From: Prado023 sp963700475
GTDB lineage: Bacteria > Actinomycetota > Actinomycetes > S36-B12 > CAIYMF01
Direction: 5' to 3'
Length of the DNA: 64,000 nt
Assembly (NCBI GenBank): GCA_963700475.1
Contig: CAVOXR010000011.1
Coordinates: forward strand, 124,001-188,000
The notes under the pieces were generated by a model, which saw only the letters and a list, made by a program, of their open reading frames with translations, was not told where the DNA came from and did no database searches. Numbering within the stretch: position 1 is the first letter of the stretch; every line of letters starts with the position of its first letter. Below, in pieces: positions 35,881-44,290 of this stretch. The position numbers were made by a program, and so were the translations under genes.

Positions 35881-38800
35881 CTACACAGCCGCGGCGGCCG
35901 CGATCTCGTAGATGGTTGTGGGCATCGGACGTTCGAGTTCCCACACCATGGCGATCGGTCGCTCGCCCTTGACCGAGCCTGGGACCAGATGGACTCTACC
36001 GAGGCAGAGGAACGGGGCGCCCTTGCCGAAGTCGTTGCTGGGCGACTCGCGGACGAAGAGCACCACGCGGGTGGCTGGGTCGAGCAGCTCACGACCTGCG
36101 CGGGAATCCAGGGCCGTGTCGTTCTGGGACTCCCAATGGAAACGGCGCTCCCCGAGGGCGTAGTCGCGGTACATCGTCGTCGGGCTGAAGTCCGCTTCGT
36201 CCTTGCGGAGGTTGACCAGGAGCAGTACGGCGTTGTGCGCACGTGCCCATTCCACGCCGGCCTGCCGACCTCGGGCCGAGCGATCCTCGTCGGCAAGGCC
36301 GAACGCAGCGAGGATCTCGGGGCGCGTGTAGCTCGCATGCGACTGCAGCGGAACGTCGGACAACCCCTCGCCCAGCCCTCCAGGGGCCAGCCGGGACGAG
36401 TCGACGCCCAGCCGCAGGACCTGCCCGATCTCGTCGACGAGTGCCGGTTCGTCGCGGAGTCGATCGAGGAGTTCCGGATAGGTCCGGCCCGTCTCGATCA
36501 GGCCAGATCGCCAGGCACAGCATGCGGGCGATCCGGCGACCGATCTCATCCAGCGCCCCGTACTCCGGCCCGTCGGGGGCCAGTAGCGCAGAGTAGGCGC
36601 CCGCTCGTCGCGCATCGTCGACGTGGACCAGCGAACGCATGCGTCGCGCGATCTTCTCCTCATGTGGTCCGGCAGGTGGCAGGTCGAGCCTCGCTGCCCG
36701 GCGGATCTGCGTCCAGGACCGGTTCCGATAGATCGCCGGCAGGTCGTGACCGGATTCGGCAAGGAAGATCGCGAGATCGGTGGTCCCGATGCTGCGGGCA
36801 TCGGCGACGAGTCGCGGCAGCCGCGAGTCGAGTTGTTCACGCACCGAGGCCAGCACGATGTCCCTGGCCACGCGATCAAGCTGCATCGCACTGCCGCCAG
36901 GCAGCCAGGGATGATCCTGGTCGAGGCGGTCGGCAACCTCGCGCCTGCTTGCGCCCGGTGAGCGCCATCATCTTCGCGTCGAACCGGAATTCGCGACGTT
37001 GCTGGCCGATGAAGTCCAGGACGGTCAGGACCGACTTGCCGTGCGTGCGCCGAAGGCCGCGGCCGAGCTGCTGCAGGAACAGGGTCGCGCTCTCGGTCGG
37101 TCGCAGCAGCAGCAGGGTGTCGATCTCCGGGATGTCCAGGCCCTCGTTGAACAGGTCGACTGCGAAGATCACTCGCGTCCTGCCGTCCCGAAGCGCCCGA
37201 ATCGCGGCGGCCCGCTGGTCGTCGGGCGTGGAGCCGGAGAGCGCTACGGCGTCGATCCCGGCGGCGTTGAACCGATCAGCCATGAAGTGCGCATGCTCGA
37301 TCGACACGCAGAATCCGAGGGCCCGCATCTGGGCCAGGTTCCCGACCTTCCTGCGCAGCTCCTCGATCACGAGGCGAACGCGCGCATCGTGACCGGTGTA
37401 CACGCCGCTCAGGTCCGAGAGGACGTACCCGCCACGTCGCCATTCGACGCCGCGAAGGTCCACGTTGTCGTGGATCCCGAAGTAGTGGAACGGCACGAGC
37501 AGGCTCTCGTCCATCGCGTCCCAGAGTCGCATCTCGTAGGCGGCCCGCCCGTCGAAGAAGTCCCGGACATCGACCCCGTCGGTGCGTTCGGGAGTGGCGG
37601 TGAGGCCCAACAGCTCGCGAGGCTGGATTCGCTCCAGCAGCGAACGGTAGGTCGCCGCCTCCGCGTGGTGGAACTCATCGACGACGACGACCTCAAAGCG
37701 GCTCAAGTCGAGGCGGTCCATCGCTGCGCTGTTCAGGGACTGGACGCTTGCGAAGACGTGCTGCCACTCCCGGGGTCGGACGCCGCCCACGAAGGACTCA
37801 CCGAACGTGCCGTCGACAAGCACCTCGCGATATGTGCGCAGGGACTGGTCCAGGATCTCCCGGCGGTGCGCGACGAAGAGCAGCGATGGCCGATGTCCCC
37901 AGCGTTCGGCCAGGGCCCGGTAGTCCAGGGCCGCGACCACGGTCTTGCCGGTCCCCGTGGCGGCCACCACCAGGTTCCGATGCCGGTCGTGCACATCGCG
38001 TTCCGCCTCGAGAGCCTCGAGGATCGCCCGCTGATGCGGCCGTGCGGTCACTTCGAGACCGCTGACCTCCAGGGGGAGGTCGCGAGTATCGGCCGCACCT
38101 GCCAGTCGCAGCGCCTGATCGAGGCGCTCGCCGTCGCGGTCCGGGTCGTACGGCTCGAACAGGTCAGAAGCCAGGTAGCCGTCGAACGTTCGCCGGAAAC
38201 GCTCGATCAGGTGCGGGGTGGCGGGCCTGACCAGCCGGACGTTCCACTCCAAGCCATCAACCAGCGCCCAGCTGGTGAGATTCGATGAGCCAACGTACGC
38301 GGTGTCGAATCCCGAGTTCCGACCAAAGAGCCAGGCCTTCGCGTGCAGTCGTGTCGCCTGCGTCTCGTAGGAGACAGCCACGTCGGCATTGGCTTCACGT
38401 ACCAGCCAATCCAGCGCCAGGCGCTGAGTCGAGCCTGTGTACGTCGTCGTGAGCACCGTGATCGGCACCCCGCGTGCGGCGGCAGCCCGCAGGGGCTCCG
38501 CCAGCATTCGCACTCCCGCCCAACGGACGAACGCCATGATGATGTCGATGCGGTCAGCGCTCGGTATCTCCGACGCCAGTTCGGCGACCAGGCTCCGCTC
38601 GTTGCGTGCAGCTGTCAGCAGCGCGACCTCGCCCAGCGGGGTCTCCGGGTGGGGGAGCGACCCCGCCGACTTGTCGGCCACCGCGACCAGGAACTCGATC
38701 GGCACCGGAACACGCTCATCGCTTCCGGCGACCTCGAGCAGGCGGTTGGTCAGGTGAGCCCGATCGGCCTCGTCATCGTGAGACTCGAGAATTCGCGCAA

Positions 38801-38987
38801 GCTCGGACGCGACAAGTTGGGCGAGTGCCCCCGCGTCCTTCTGCCTGCCCGGACTCGGATCCAGGAGCTTTGCCAGCTTCGCCTCGACCGGCGACCCGAC
38901 GGCGCCCCGCTCCGGATCACCCAGCTCACGACGATCCAAGGACGACGTTCGGAGCAGGTCGTAGATGCCAGGGGGCAGATGCTCCAC
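35881..38987 (-). CDS. PLD-nuclease / SF2 helicase / DUF3427 protein, two frameshifts
   Basis: The corrected protein has about 1034 residues. Order of parts: N-terminal region; a phospholipase-D-type domain with RLHAKAWLFGR and YVGSSNLT (about residues 215-250; one HxK motif seen); a SF2 helicase core with Walker A AATGTGKTVVA (about 345), DEFHHAE (DEAH-type box), LTATPERTDG and LGRGLRRT with DFIGQQRREFRF; then the DUF3427 C-terminal domain ending in PMPTTIYEIAAA. The frame breaks near 36957 (ACCGGGCGC, one extra G) and near 36500 (one extra base). Reading through restores the family sequence. It lies 78 bases after MutT. Helicases of this class are often in defence islands. Start GTG is 7 bases after TAGCCT at 38995-39000. 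Confidence 0.8.
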
Positions 38988-38994
38988 GCCCGCC

Positions 38995-39000
38995 AGGCTA
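38995..39000 (-). promoter_or_regulatory. -10 box of leaderless helicase gene
   Basis: TAGCCT on the minus strand lies 7 bases before the GTG at 38987. Confidence 0.5.
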
Positions 39001-39065
39001 CTGGCGGGCAGGTGCCATCTCGGAGATCAAGGCGGTGAGTTGGGGATCCAGTCCCGTTGGGCTGC

Positions 39066-39464
39066 TCACGAGGTGAGCTGGGCTCGAATGACCTCGACCG
39101 CTGGGATGTCGGCTGGCGCCCACGTCAAGGTGTCCAGGTCCGTGGGCGCCAACCACCTGATGTCAACGTGCTCTGTCAGGTCCGGGGTTCCTTCGACCAG
39201 TCGGCACCAGAACGTGGTCAGGGTCACGACGCCGAACACGTACACGTGTGTGGTGGTCGTGACTTCATTGCCGACCTCGACAACACATCCAAGTTCCTCG
39301 GCGATCTCGCGCTCGAGAGCGCCGCGGGCGACCTCGCCGGGCTCGATCTTGCCGCCAGGGAACTCCCAGAGCCCCGCGAGCGCCCCGTGGGGGCCTCGTT
39401 GCGCGCACAGCACGAGACCGTCGTCAACGATCACCGCCCCCACAACGTCGATCTGCCGTTCCAT
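39066..39464 (-). CDS. MutT-type Nudix hydrolase (8-oxo-dGTP diphosphatase-like)
   Basis: The 132-residue protein has a complete MutT pattern: VVGAVIVDDGLVLCAQRGPHGALAGLWEFPGGKIEPGE and the Nudix box GGKIEPGEVARGALEREIAEELG (about 37-59), with REIAEELG intact. The WEFPGGK context is typical of (d)NTP diphosphatases that cleanse oxidised nucleotides. A GAGGAG ribosome site lies 5 bases before ATG. It is read together with the PLD-helicase-DUF3427 gene, separated by 78 bases, and follows tRNA-Arg. Confidence 0.85.
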   Translation of the reverse strand: MERQIDVVGAVIVDDGLVLCAQRGPHGALAGLWEFPGGKIEPGEVARGALEREIAEELGCVVEVGNEVTTTTHVYVFGVVTLTTFWCRLVEGTPDLTEHVDIRWLAPTDLDTLTWAPADIPAVEVIRAQLTS

Positions 39465-39523
39465 GGCTGCTCCTCTCGTGGGCGGCTGCGGAGAGGTCGG
39501 CTGAGGCGCTCAACGCAATCCCG

Positions 39524-39545
39524 GTTGGTGTACGCGTTGGTGTAC
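39524..39545. repeat. 10-base direct repeat beside tRNA-Arg
   Basis: GTTGGTGTAC occurs twice, at 39524-39533 and 39536-39545, separated by GC. It lies between the tRNA 3' end and mutT. Such short direct repeats can be integrase arm sites, but no integrase gene is seen. Confidence 0.55.
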
Positions 39546-39603
39546 GGAGCCCGAATATTCGGCGGCGCAGGAGCCCCAAACCACCTCCTGACCAGCCACG
39601 TTG

Positions 39604-39676
39604 TGCGCCCGGAGGGACTCGAACCCCCAACCAGCCGGGTAGAAACCGGCTGCTCTATCCGTTGAGCTACGGGCGC
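39604..39676 (-). tRNA. tRNA-Arg(UCU)
   Basis: The 73-base cloverleaf is complete. The acceptor stem GCGCCCG pairs with CGGGCGC, the D-arm contains GCTC...GAGC, the anticodon stem GCCGG/CCGGC encloses loop TTTCTAC with anticodon TCT (reading AGA), and the T-arm holds GGTTCGAGTCC. The discriminator base is A; no CCA is encoded. tRNA 3' ends are common integration points, and the MutT-helicase genes lie on its 3' side. Confidence 0.93.
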
Positions 39677-39887
39677 CGGGAAGGTGTGTCGAAGTATGTG
39701 CAGAACTGTGTGCATAAGTCGGTCACCTAGCGCGGGTTGAAGTCTAGCGATCCGGGGGTGCGGGTCTGGAGGGGTTCTGGGGCCGGATTCGGCCGTGATC
39801 CCGGGTGATGGGGCGCCCGAAGGCCGGGGATCTTCGGGCCTGGGGGTGTAGACCAAGGCTCACGGCGTGCGCTGGGTGCCGTGCGCC

Positions 39888-40676
39888 TTAGGGGAGCTGC
39901 TGGACAGGCTCAGGCTCGGGCGTCGGCAACTCGGCGCGACGGTGGAAGACGATCATCACGAGGAGCAGGACGAGGGCCAGCAGGAACAGGGCGAAGCTGG
40001 CGTTGCCCGACTCAGCGGGATCGGCCGTCGTGAGCGCGCTGAAGATGCTGAAGTCGTACACCGTGTGGACGATGATGGGCACGAGGATCCCCCCGGAGAC
40101 CCGGCGCATGTAGTAGAGCAGGTAGCCGAACACCGCCGAGGCGAGGATGCCCAGCGGCCCCGCCGTGATGTGGCTCAGGCCGAAGATCAGCGTCGTGCCC
40201 ACCGCTGCGATGACCTCGCGGTACCGATCGCGCAGGAAGGTGAGCACCACGCCCCGGTACATCAGCTCCTCACTGACCCCGATCAGCAGGGTCCCGAGGA
40301 GGAGGGTCAGGCCCAGCGTCACCCCGGCGGTCGCCAGCCGGCCGTAGTCGGTCAGGGCGACGGCGGTCACAACGGGCGCAACCGCGATGACCCATACCCA
40401 CGGGCGCACCCGCAGCCTCTCGTGGAGCACCACCGGCCACCAGCGGGCGAGACTGATCGCCAGGACGACGACGGCCAGGGCGATCGACTGGCCGATCAGC
40501 AGGACGTTCACGCTGTCCTGGTCGGGGTAGTCACCGGTGGCCGAATGCTTCAGCACGACCACATCGACGATGGCGGGGAGGAACATGAACGCCAGCAGGG
40601 TCCCGATGAGGGCCACCCAGGACATCGGCCGGTGGGTCGCGGGGGCGCTCCCCGGATTGTTCTCCTGATTCGACAT
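39888..40676 (-). CDS. CPBP-family intramembrane metalloprotease
   Basis: The 262-residue membrane protein has about eight hydrophobic segments and the three CPBP (Rce1-like, Abi) motifs: EELMYRG (about 145), FGLSHITAG (about 175) and HTVYDF (about 215), supplying the catalytic Glu pair and His residues. CPBP proteases cleave or process membrane-bound peptides, in some bacteria as bacteriocin-immunity proteins. The ATG is 7 bases after TACACT (40684-40689, minus strand), a leaderless arrangement. It is divergent from the double MarR gene, with 270 bases between them. Substrate unknown. Confidence 0.8.
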   Translation of the reverse strand: MSNQENNPGSAPATHRPMSWVALIGTLLAFMFLPAIVDVVVLKHSATGDYPDQDSVNVLLIGQSIALAVVVLAISLARWWPVVLHERLRVRPWVWVIAVAPVVTAVALTDYGRLATAGVTLGLTLLLGTLLIGVSEELMYRGVVLTFLRDRYREVIAAVGTTLIFGLSHITAGPLGILASAVFGYLLYYMRRVSGGILVPIIVHTVYDFSIFSALTTADPAESGNASFALFLLALVLLLVMIVFHRRAELPTPEPEPVQQLP

Positions 40677-40683
40677 GGCGCCG

Positions 40684-40689
40684 AGTGTA
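40684..40689 (-). promoter_or_regulatory. -10 box of leaderless CPBP gene
   Basis: TACACT lies 7 bases upstream of the ATG at 40676 on the minus strand. Confidence 0.5.
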
Positions 40690-40946
40690 GGGCGCTCGGC
40701 CGGCTCACCCGGTGCATCCATGCGTGTTGCTGCGCATTGTTCGCCGGTGCGACAGGCCGATCCCTCCGTCTCGCGTACGACGCGACACGCGAGGGTCATC
40801 TGCCCCCCGGAAGACTGCCAGTGTGCGCCGCTGTCGAACGATCCCCGTGTGACGCCTTGTCCGTCGCGGCACGGCTTGCGCCGTGCCCGATTCGCGAGCA
40901 GGGCGTGGTGCGACCGAACGGCTGCCTCGGCTACTCTCGACCGATC

Positions 40947-41780
40947 ATGGAGCGACGTGCGCAGGACCCTGGGCCCGAAGCGCTGGCGCGTGCTCTGGTC
41001 GCGCTGTTCCGGTACTCGGTCGAGCTGACCGACCTCGCCCACGAGTCCCTGGGGCACGAGACGACCGAGAACCGTGACATCGAGATGATCCTCACCCTCA
41101 ATCGGCGCGGGTCCCTGACCCCCACCGAGCTCGCGGAGGTCACCGGTGCCCCGCGCAGCTCGGTCTCGCGCGCCCTCAACCGGCTCGAGGCCGCGGGCCT
41201 CATCGTGCGACGTCCGGACAGCCGCGATGGGCGAATGGTGCTGATCGCCATCACCTCGAAGGGTCGGCGACGGGTGGCTTCGTTCGTGGCCCGGCTTGAC
41301 CTCCACTACGCCGCTGGTGAGCCCCTCATCAAGGAGGCGTTCGATCTCCTCGATGTCCCCACGCAGGGTCCCGACCCTGGCGGGCCGGTGGACCCCATGA
41401 CGGCCACGACGGCGGTGACCGGTGCCGGGGCCGTGTTCGGCGCCGACGCAGCAAGGGTGCTCGCGCCCCTGGGCGTCCGGGAGTTCGCGGACCGGTTCAC
41501 CGTCGCGCTGCTGCACCTCTACGGCACCCAGCGCCCGACACAGATCGCGGACGAGCTCGGCCTCACCCCGAGCGGGACCTCCGGGGTTCTGACGCGCCTC
41601 GAGCGGGCGGGCCTGATCACCCGCCGGCACGACCTGACCCCCGGGGACCGCAGGGCTGTGGTCGTCGAGCTGACCCCGCATGGGCAGCAGGCGGCGGGGG
41701 TGCTGCTCGACGTCTTCGCCCGCCATGCCGAGGCGCTCACGCGGGCCCTCGCACTTGCGTGGGGTCCAGGACGCGAGTAG
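40947..41780 (+). CDS. Tandem MarR-type regulator (two winged-helix domains)
   Basis: The 277-residue protein carries two MarR-like winged helices. The first (about 30-120) has LTPTELAEVTGAPRSSVSRALNRLEAAGLIVRRPDSRDGR and the second (about 180-265) has PTQIADELGLTPSGTSGVLTRLERAGLITRRHDLTPGDR. A 40-residue Gly/Pro/Asp linker separates them. MarR proteins normally act as dimers of one-domain subunits; here one chain could hold a whole pseudo-dimer. The start ATG is downstream of TACTCT. It is divergent from the CPBP gene and may regulate it. Confidence 0.8.
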   Translation: MERRAQDPGPEALARALVALFRYSVELTDLAHESLGHETTENRDIEMILTLNRRGSLTPTELAEVTGAPRSSVSRALNRLEAAGLIVRRPDSRDGRMVLIAITSKGRRRVASFVARLDLHYAAGEPLIKEAFDLLDVPTQGPDPGGPVDPMTATTAVTGAGAVFGADAARVLAPLGVREFADRFTVALLHLYGTQRPTQIADELGLTPSGTSGVLTRLERAGLITRRHDLTPGDRRAVVVELTPHGQQAAGVLLDVFARHAEALTRALALAWGPGRE

Positions 41781-42000
41781 GTCCAAGCACTGCACGACGC
41801 CCATCGCCAACGCGATGATCGGGGAACGACGCGTACCAACTTCCAGGGGTCGTCGGATGGCTGTGATTCACCGGCGGTATCACTTGTGGATGAACAGTGA
41901 CAAAGGTGCGATCAGGCCGTCAAGCGGTCCGGGTGGGGTCGCCTGCGCTCGTGGGTTCGGCTGGCCCGTTGCGTTGCCGCCGTGACCCCCCCAGCTGGTG

Positions 42001-42486
42001 CTACTTGGCCGGCGACGGGCAGTCCGGGTCGGTGGTGTCGCAGAACTCCAGCCATCGGGTGTACTTCAACGGCCCGCCGGCCTCGTCGTAGGAGTCGAGG
42101 TCGACCAGGGTCACGCGCTTGGGCGTGGTCTGGCCGCAGTCACCGAAGAGGGCAGGGGAGGCCAACGCGACGGAACCGACAGTGAGGGCCGTACCGACCG
42201 TGGCCGGCTGTCCCTTGCCCGACGGTGGGCACAGGACCGCCTCGGCGGCGGGCTCGCCGATGGTGGCGGTGACTGGTCCGGCGTCCCCCGTGAGCGTCAG
42301 GGTGTCACCGGCGATCGTCAGGGTGGCTGCGAGCGGGCTGCCCCCTGCCGATGAGGCGAGATACGCATAGGCGCCGTCCGAGATCGTGGCCGGCCCGCCG
42401 GATGAGGAGCCGTCAGACCCCCCGCATCCGGCCAGCCCGAAGACCGACGAGGCCACAAGGACTGCTCCGAACCGGACCGTGAGCAT
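42001..42486 (-). CDS. Small secreted lipoprotein, unknown function
   Basis: The 161-residue protein starts with an N-terminal signal ending in the lipobox LAGC (about residue 21), followed by a Gly/Ser-rich spacer (GGSDGSSSGGP). The remainder is beta-rich with two Cys pairs (LCPPSGK, FGDCGQ, FCDTTDPDCP), possibly disulfides. I recognise no family. AAGGGGAAG precedes ATG. The gene is on the opposite strand to, and converges with, the double MarR gene. Confidence 0.65.
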   Translation of the reverse strand: MLTVRFGAVLVASSVFGLAGCGGSDGSSSGGPATISDGAYAYLASSAGGSPLAATLTIAGDTLTLTGDAGPVTATIGEPAAEAVLCPPSGKGQPATVGTALTVGSVALASPALFGDCGQTTPKRVTLVDLDSYDEAGGPLKYTRWLEFCDTTDPDCPSPAK

Positions 42487-42602
42487 GCTTCCCCTTCTCA
42501 TTGCGCGGAGGTCGGCATGGGGCCGGCCATTGTGCGGGTGTGCCACACGGCTGCCACCAGCCCGACGACGAGGCTGGTGAACCCCGGTCGTGTGTTCGAG
42601 GA

Positions 42603-43043
42603 CTACGCCGGGGCCTGTCCGTCGAGGGCTCCCCGGATCCGGTCGAGGGCGTCGGACTCCTTCTCCGACGTCCCGTCGACCGCCTCGGCCATCGCCTTCG
42701 CGACACCGAGGATCATCGTCTTGAACGCATCGAGGTGCTCCGGGGCCTTTGCCTGGATCAGCGCGACGGCCTCGCGGATCCGGTCGAGAGCCAGCTCGCT
42801 GGCCTGGTCGGCGCGGTTGTTGGTGTTCGGGTCCTTCTTGCGCGCCTGGTCCTTGGCAAGTGCCTGCACGAGCTCGTCGTCGCTGCCCTGGAGCATCGTC
42901 AGGAACTGCGACCCACCGGCGGCCTCCTTGAAGCCCTTCCACAGGCCAGGCCAGTCCGAGGCGCTGACGTGCCCCCCAGCGTTGAGCACAGCCCACTGCA
43001 GCGTCTTCCACTCGTCCTCGGTGAACGAATCCTTGATTCCCAT
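42603..43043 (-). CDS. Helical protein of unknown function
   Basis: The 146-residue soluble protein has a start GIKDSFTEDEWKTLQWAVLNAGGHVSASD and is rich in Lys, Glu, Ala and Asp, likely helical. Phrases such as SFTEDEWKTLQWAV and QALAKDQARKKDPNTNNRADQASELALDRI recur in small actinobacterial proteins of unknown role. AAGGAG ends 5 bases before ATG. It sits between the lipoprotein and an ATPase remnant. I cannot name a function. Confidence 0.6.
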   Translation of the reverse strand: MGIKDSFTEDEWKTLQWAVLNAGGHVSASDWPGLWKGFKEAAGGSQFLTMLQGSDDELVQALAKDQARKKDPNTNNRADQASELALDRIREAVALIQAKAPEHLDAFKTMILGVAKAMAEAVDGTSEKESDALDRIRGALDGQAPA

Positions 43044-43081
43044 GATGACTCCTTCTCGGCATCGAACTAGTGCGCGGCGAA

Positions 43082-43411
43082 TCATGCCACACCGATGGCG
43101 AAGGCGCCCCGGACCGTGTGGGCTGGGTCGCGGAGGCCTGCGCCGCCGTCCAGCAATCGCTGAGGCGAGGCGAGGAAGGCCCGGTGGCTGACGACGAGTT
43201 GGGTGTCCTCCCACTGGGCCTCGCGCATGCCCCACTCGCCCAGCTCGAGGATGCGTGCTCCCGGCAAGGCAGCCACCACGGGGGAGTGGGTGGCCACGAT
43301 CACCTGGGCACCCCCACGCGGATCTTGAAGTCCGAACGCGCCCATGCAGCCGCACTCGAAGACCGGGCCGCGGCCCGCCGTGACCGGCATGGTTATTAGG
43401 GCCGAAGGTCA
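43082..43411 (-). pseudogene. C-terminal remnant of AAA/ABC-type ATPase
   Basis: The only recognisable part is GGAQVIVATHSPVVAALPGARILELGEWGMREAQWED, the switch-His region and end of an AAA-type ATPase that in full length has a Walker A and B upstream. No Walker A or B is present here. The reading frame opens about 100 residues before its end and a divergent gene starts 57 bases beyond, so it is a truncated remnant. Confidence 0.65.
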
Positions 43412-43447
43412 TAGCCGGTCCGACCCTGACGGGTGTCTACTGGACGC

Positions 43448-44290
43448 ATGCGAGTCCCGGAACCGAAGCCCCAGAAGCCCGCAAGACCCGCCAGGCCGGC
43501 TAAGCCAGGCAAGCAGCCCGCCAAGCCCAAGCGCCCCACCCGGAGTCGCACCCCTCTCGACCGCATCCTCGACGCGGACCTGCGAGCCCGCGGCACCGCT
43601 GCCGACCTCATCGTCCGCTTCGACGTTCCGCCTCCGAGCGCCCAAGCCCTCGAAGCGCTGGGGCTCGGGGTCGAGGACCGCGCCGTGGTCGCCGCCTCTG
43701 AGCTCCAGCGCAACCCCATGGCGGCGAGGGTCGCGAACGACCCCACCTTGGCCGTCGAGCTCGCCGTCGCCCCCGATCGCGCTCTTGCGCAGGAAGGCAT
43801 CGTCGAAGCGCCCGGCCGTGCCGAGCCCACGGCCCTGCACGAGCATGTGGCGGCGGTGCGGTTCGAGATCCCCGACGAGCTGCGGCGACGCCCGGACGAG
43901 CTGGCTCCGCAGCCGCGGGACGCCGGACTCACCCTGATCACGGCGACGATGGACGCAGCGAGCGCCACCGACGACACCTGGCGCGCGGCACGGTCCGACC
44001 CCGATGCAGCCGTCCGCGCCGCCGCGAACGCGCTGCCTTGGTCGGAGCTCGGCATCGAGCCGGGCTCAGCCGCCGCAGCCGCCGTGACCACGCGCGTCAT
44101 CGACGCCTTCCGCGCCACGTTCGACCTGCCACCGTGGGCACGGGGCCGGACTCCGGCCCACCCGGCGACACCCGCATCAGGCACGAGCGGCGTTGCCGTA
44201 CGGTCCGCGGCGATCGACCCCGACCGGGCGGCACGACAGGTCGGCAGCATCCGGATCCCGACCAAGGGGGTGCCCCATGGCACGCGCTGA
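43448..44290 (+). CDS. Unknown protein with basic N-terminus
   Basis: The 280-residue protein begins with about 40 residues of Lys, Pro, Arg and Ala. The rest is soluble, mostly helical, with alanine-rich stretches such as AAADLIVRFDVPPPSAQALEAL and EIPDELRRRPDELAPQ. It has no signal peptide and no membrane segment. The end overlaps the next gene by 14 bases, so the two are translationally coupled. I recognise no family. It could be a chaperone, adaptor or secretion partner of the following protein. Confidence 0.6.
   Translation: MRVPEPKPQKPARPARPAKPGKQPAKPKRPTRSRTPLDRILDADLRARGTAADLIVRFDVPPPSAQALEALGLGVEDRAVVAASELQRNPMAARVANDPTLAVELAVAPDRALAQEGIVEAPGRAEPTALHEHVAAVRFEIPDELRRRPDELAPQPRDAGLTLITATMDAASATDDTWRAARSDPDAAVRAAANALPWSELGIEPGSAAAAAVTTRVIDAFRATFDLPPWARGRTPAHPATPASGTSGVAVRSAAIDPDRAARQVGSIRIPTKGVPHGTR

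Noticed and set aside
36999..38288. 430-codon plus-strand frame opposite the helicase
   Set aside because: Antisense shadow; the helicase motifs on the other strand are decisive.
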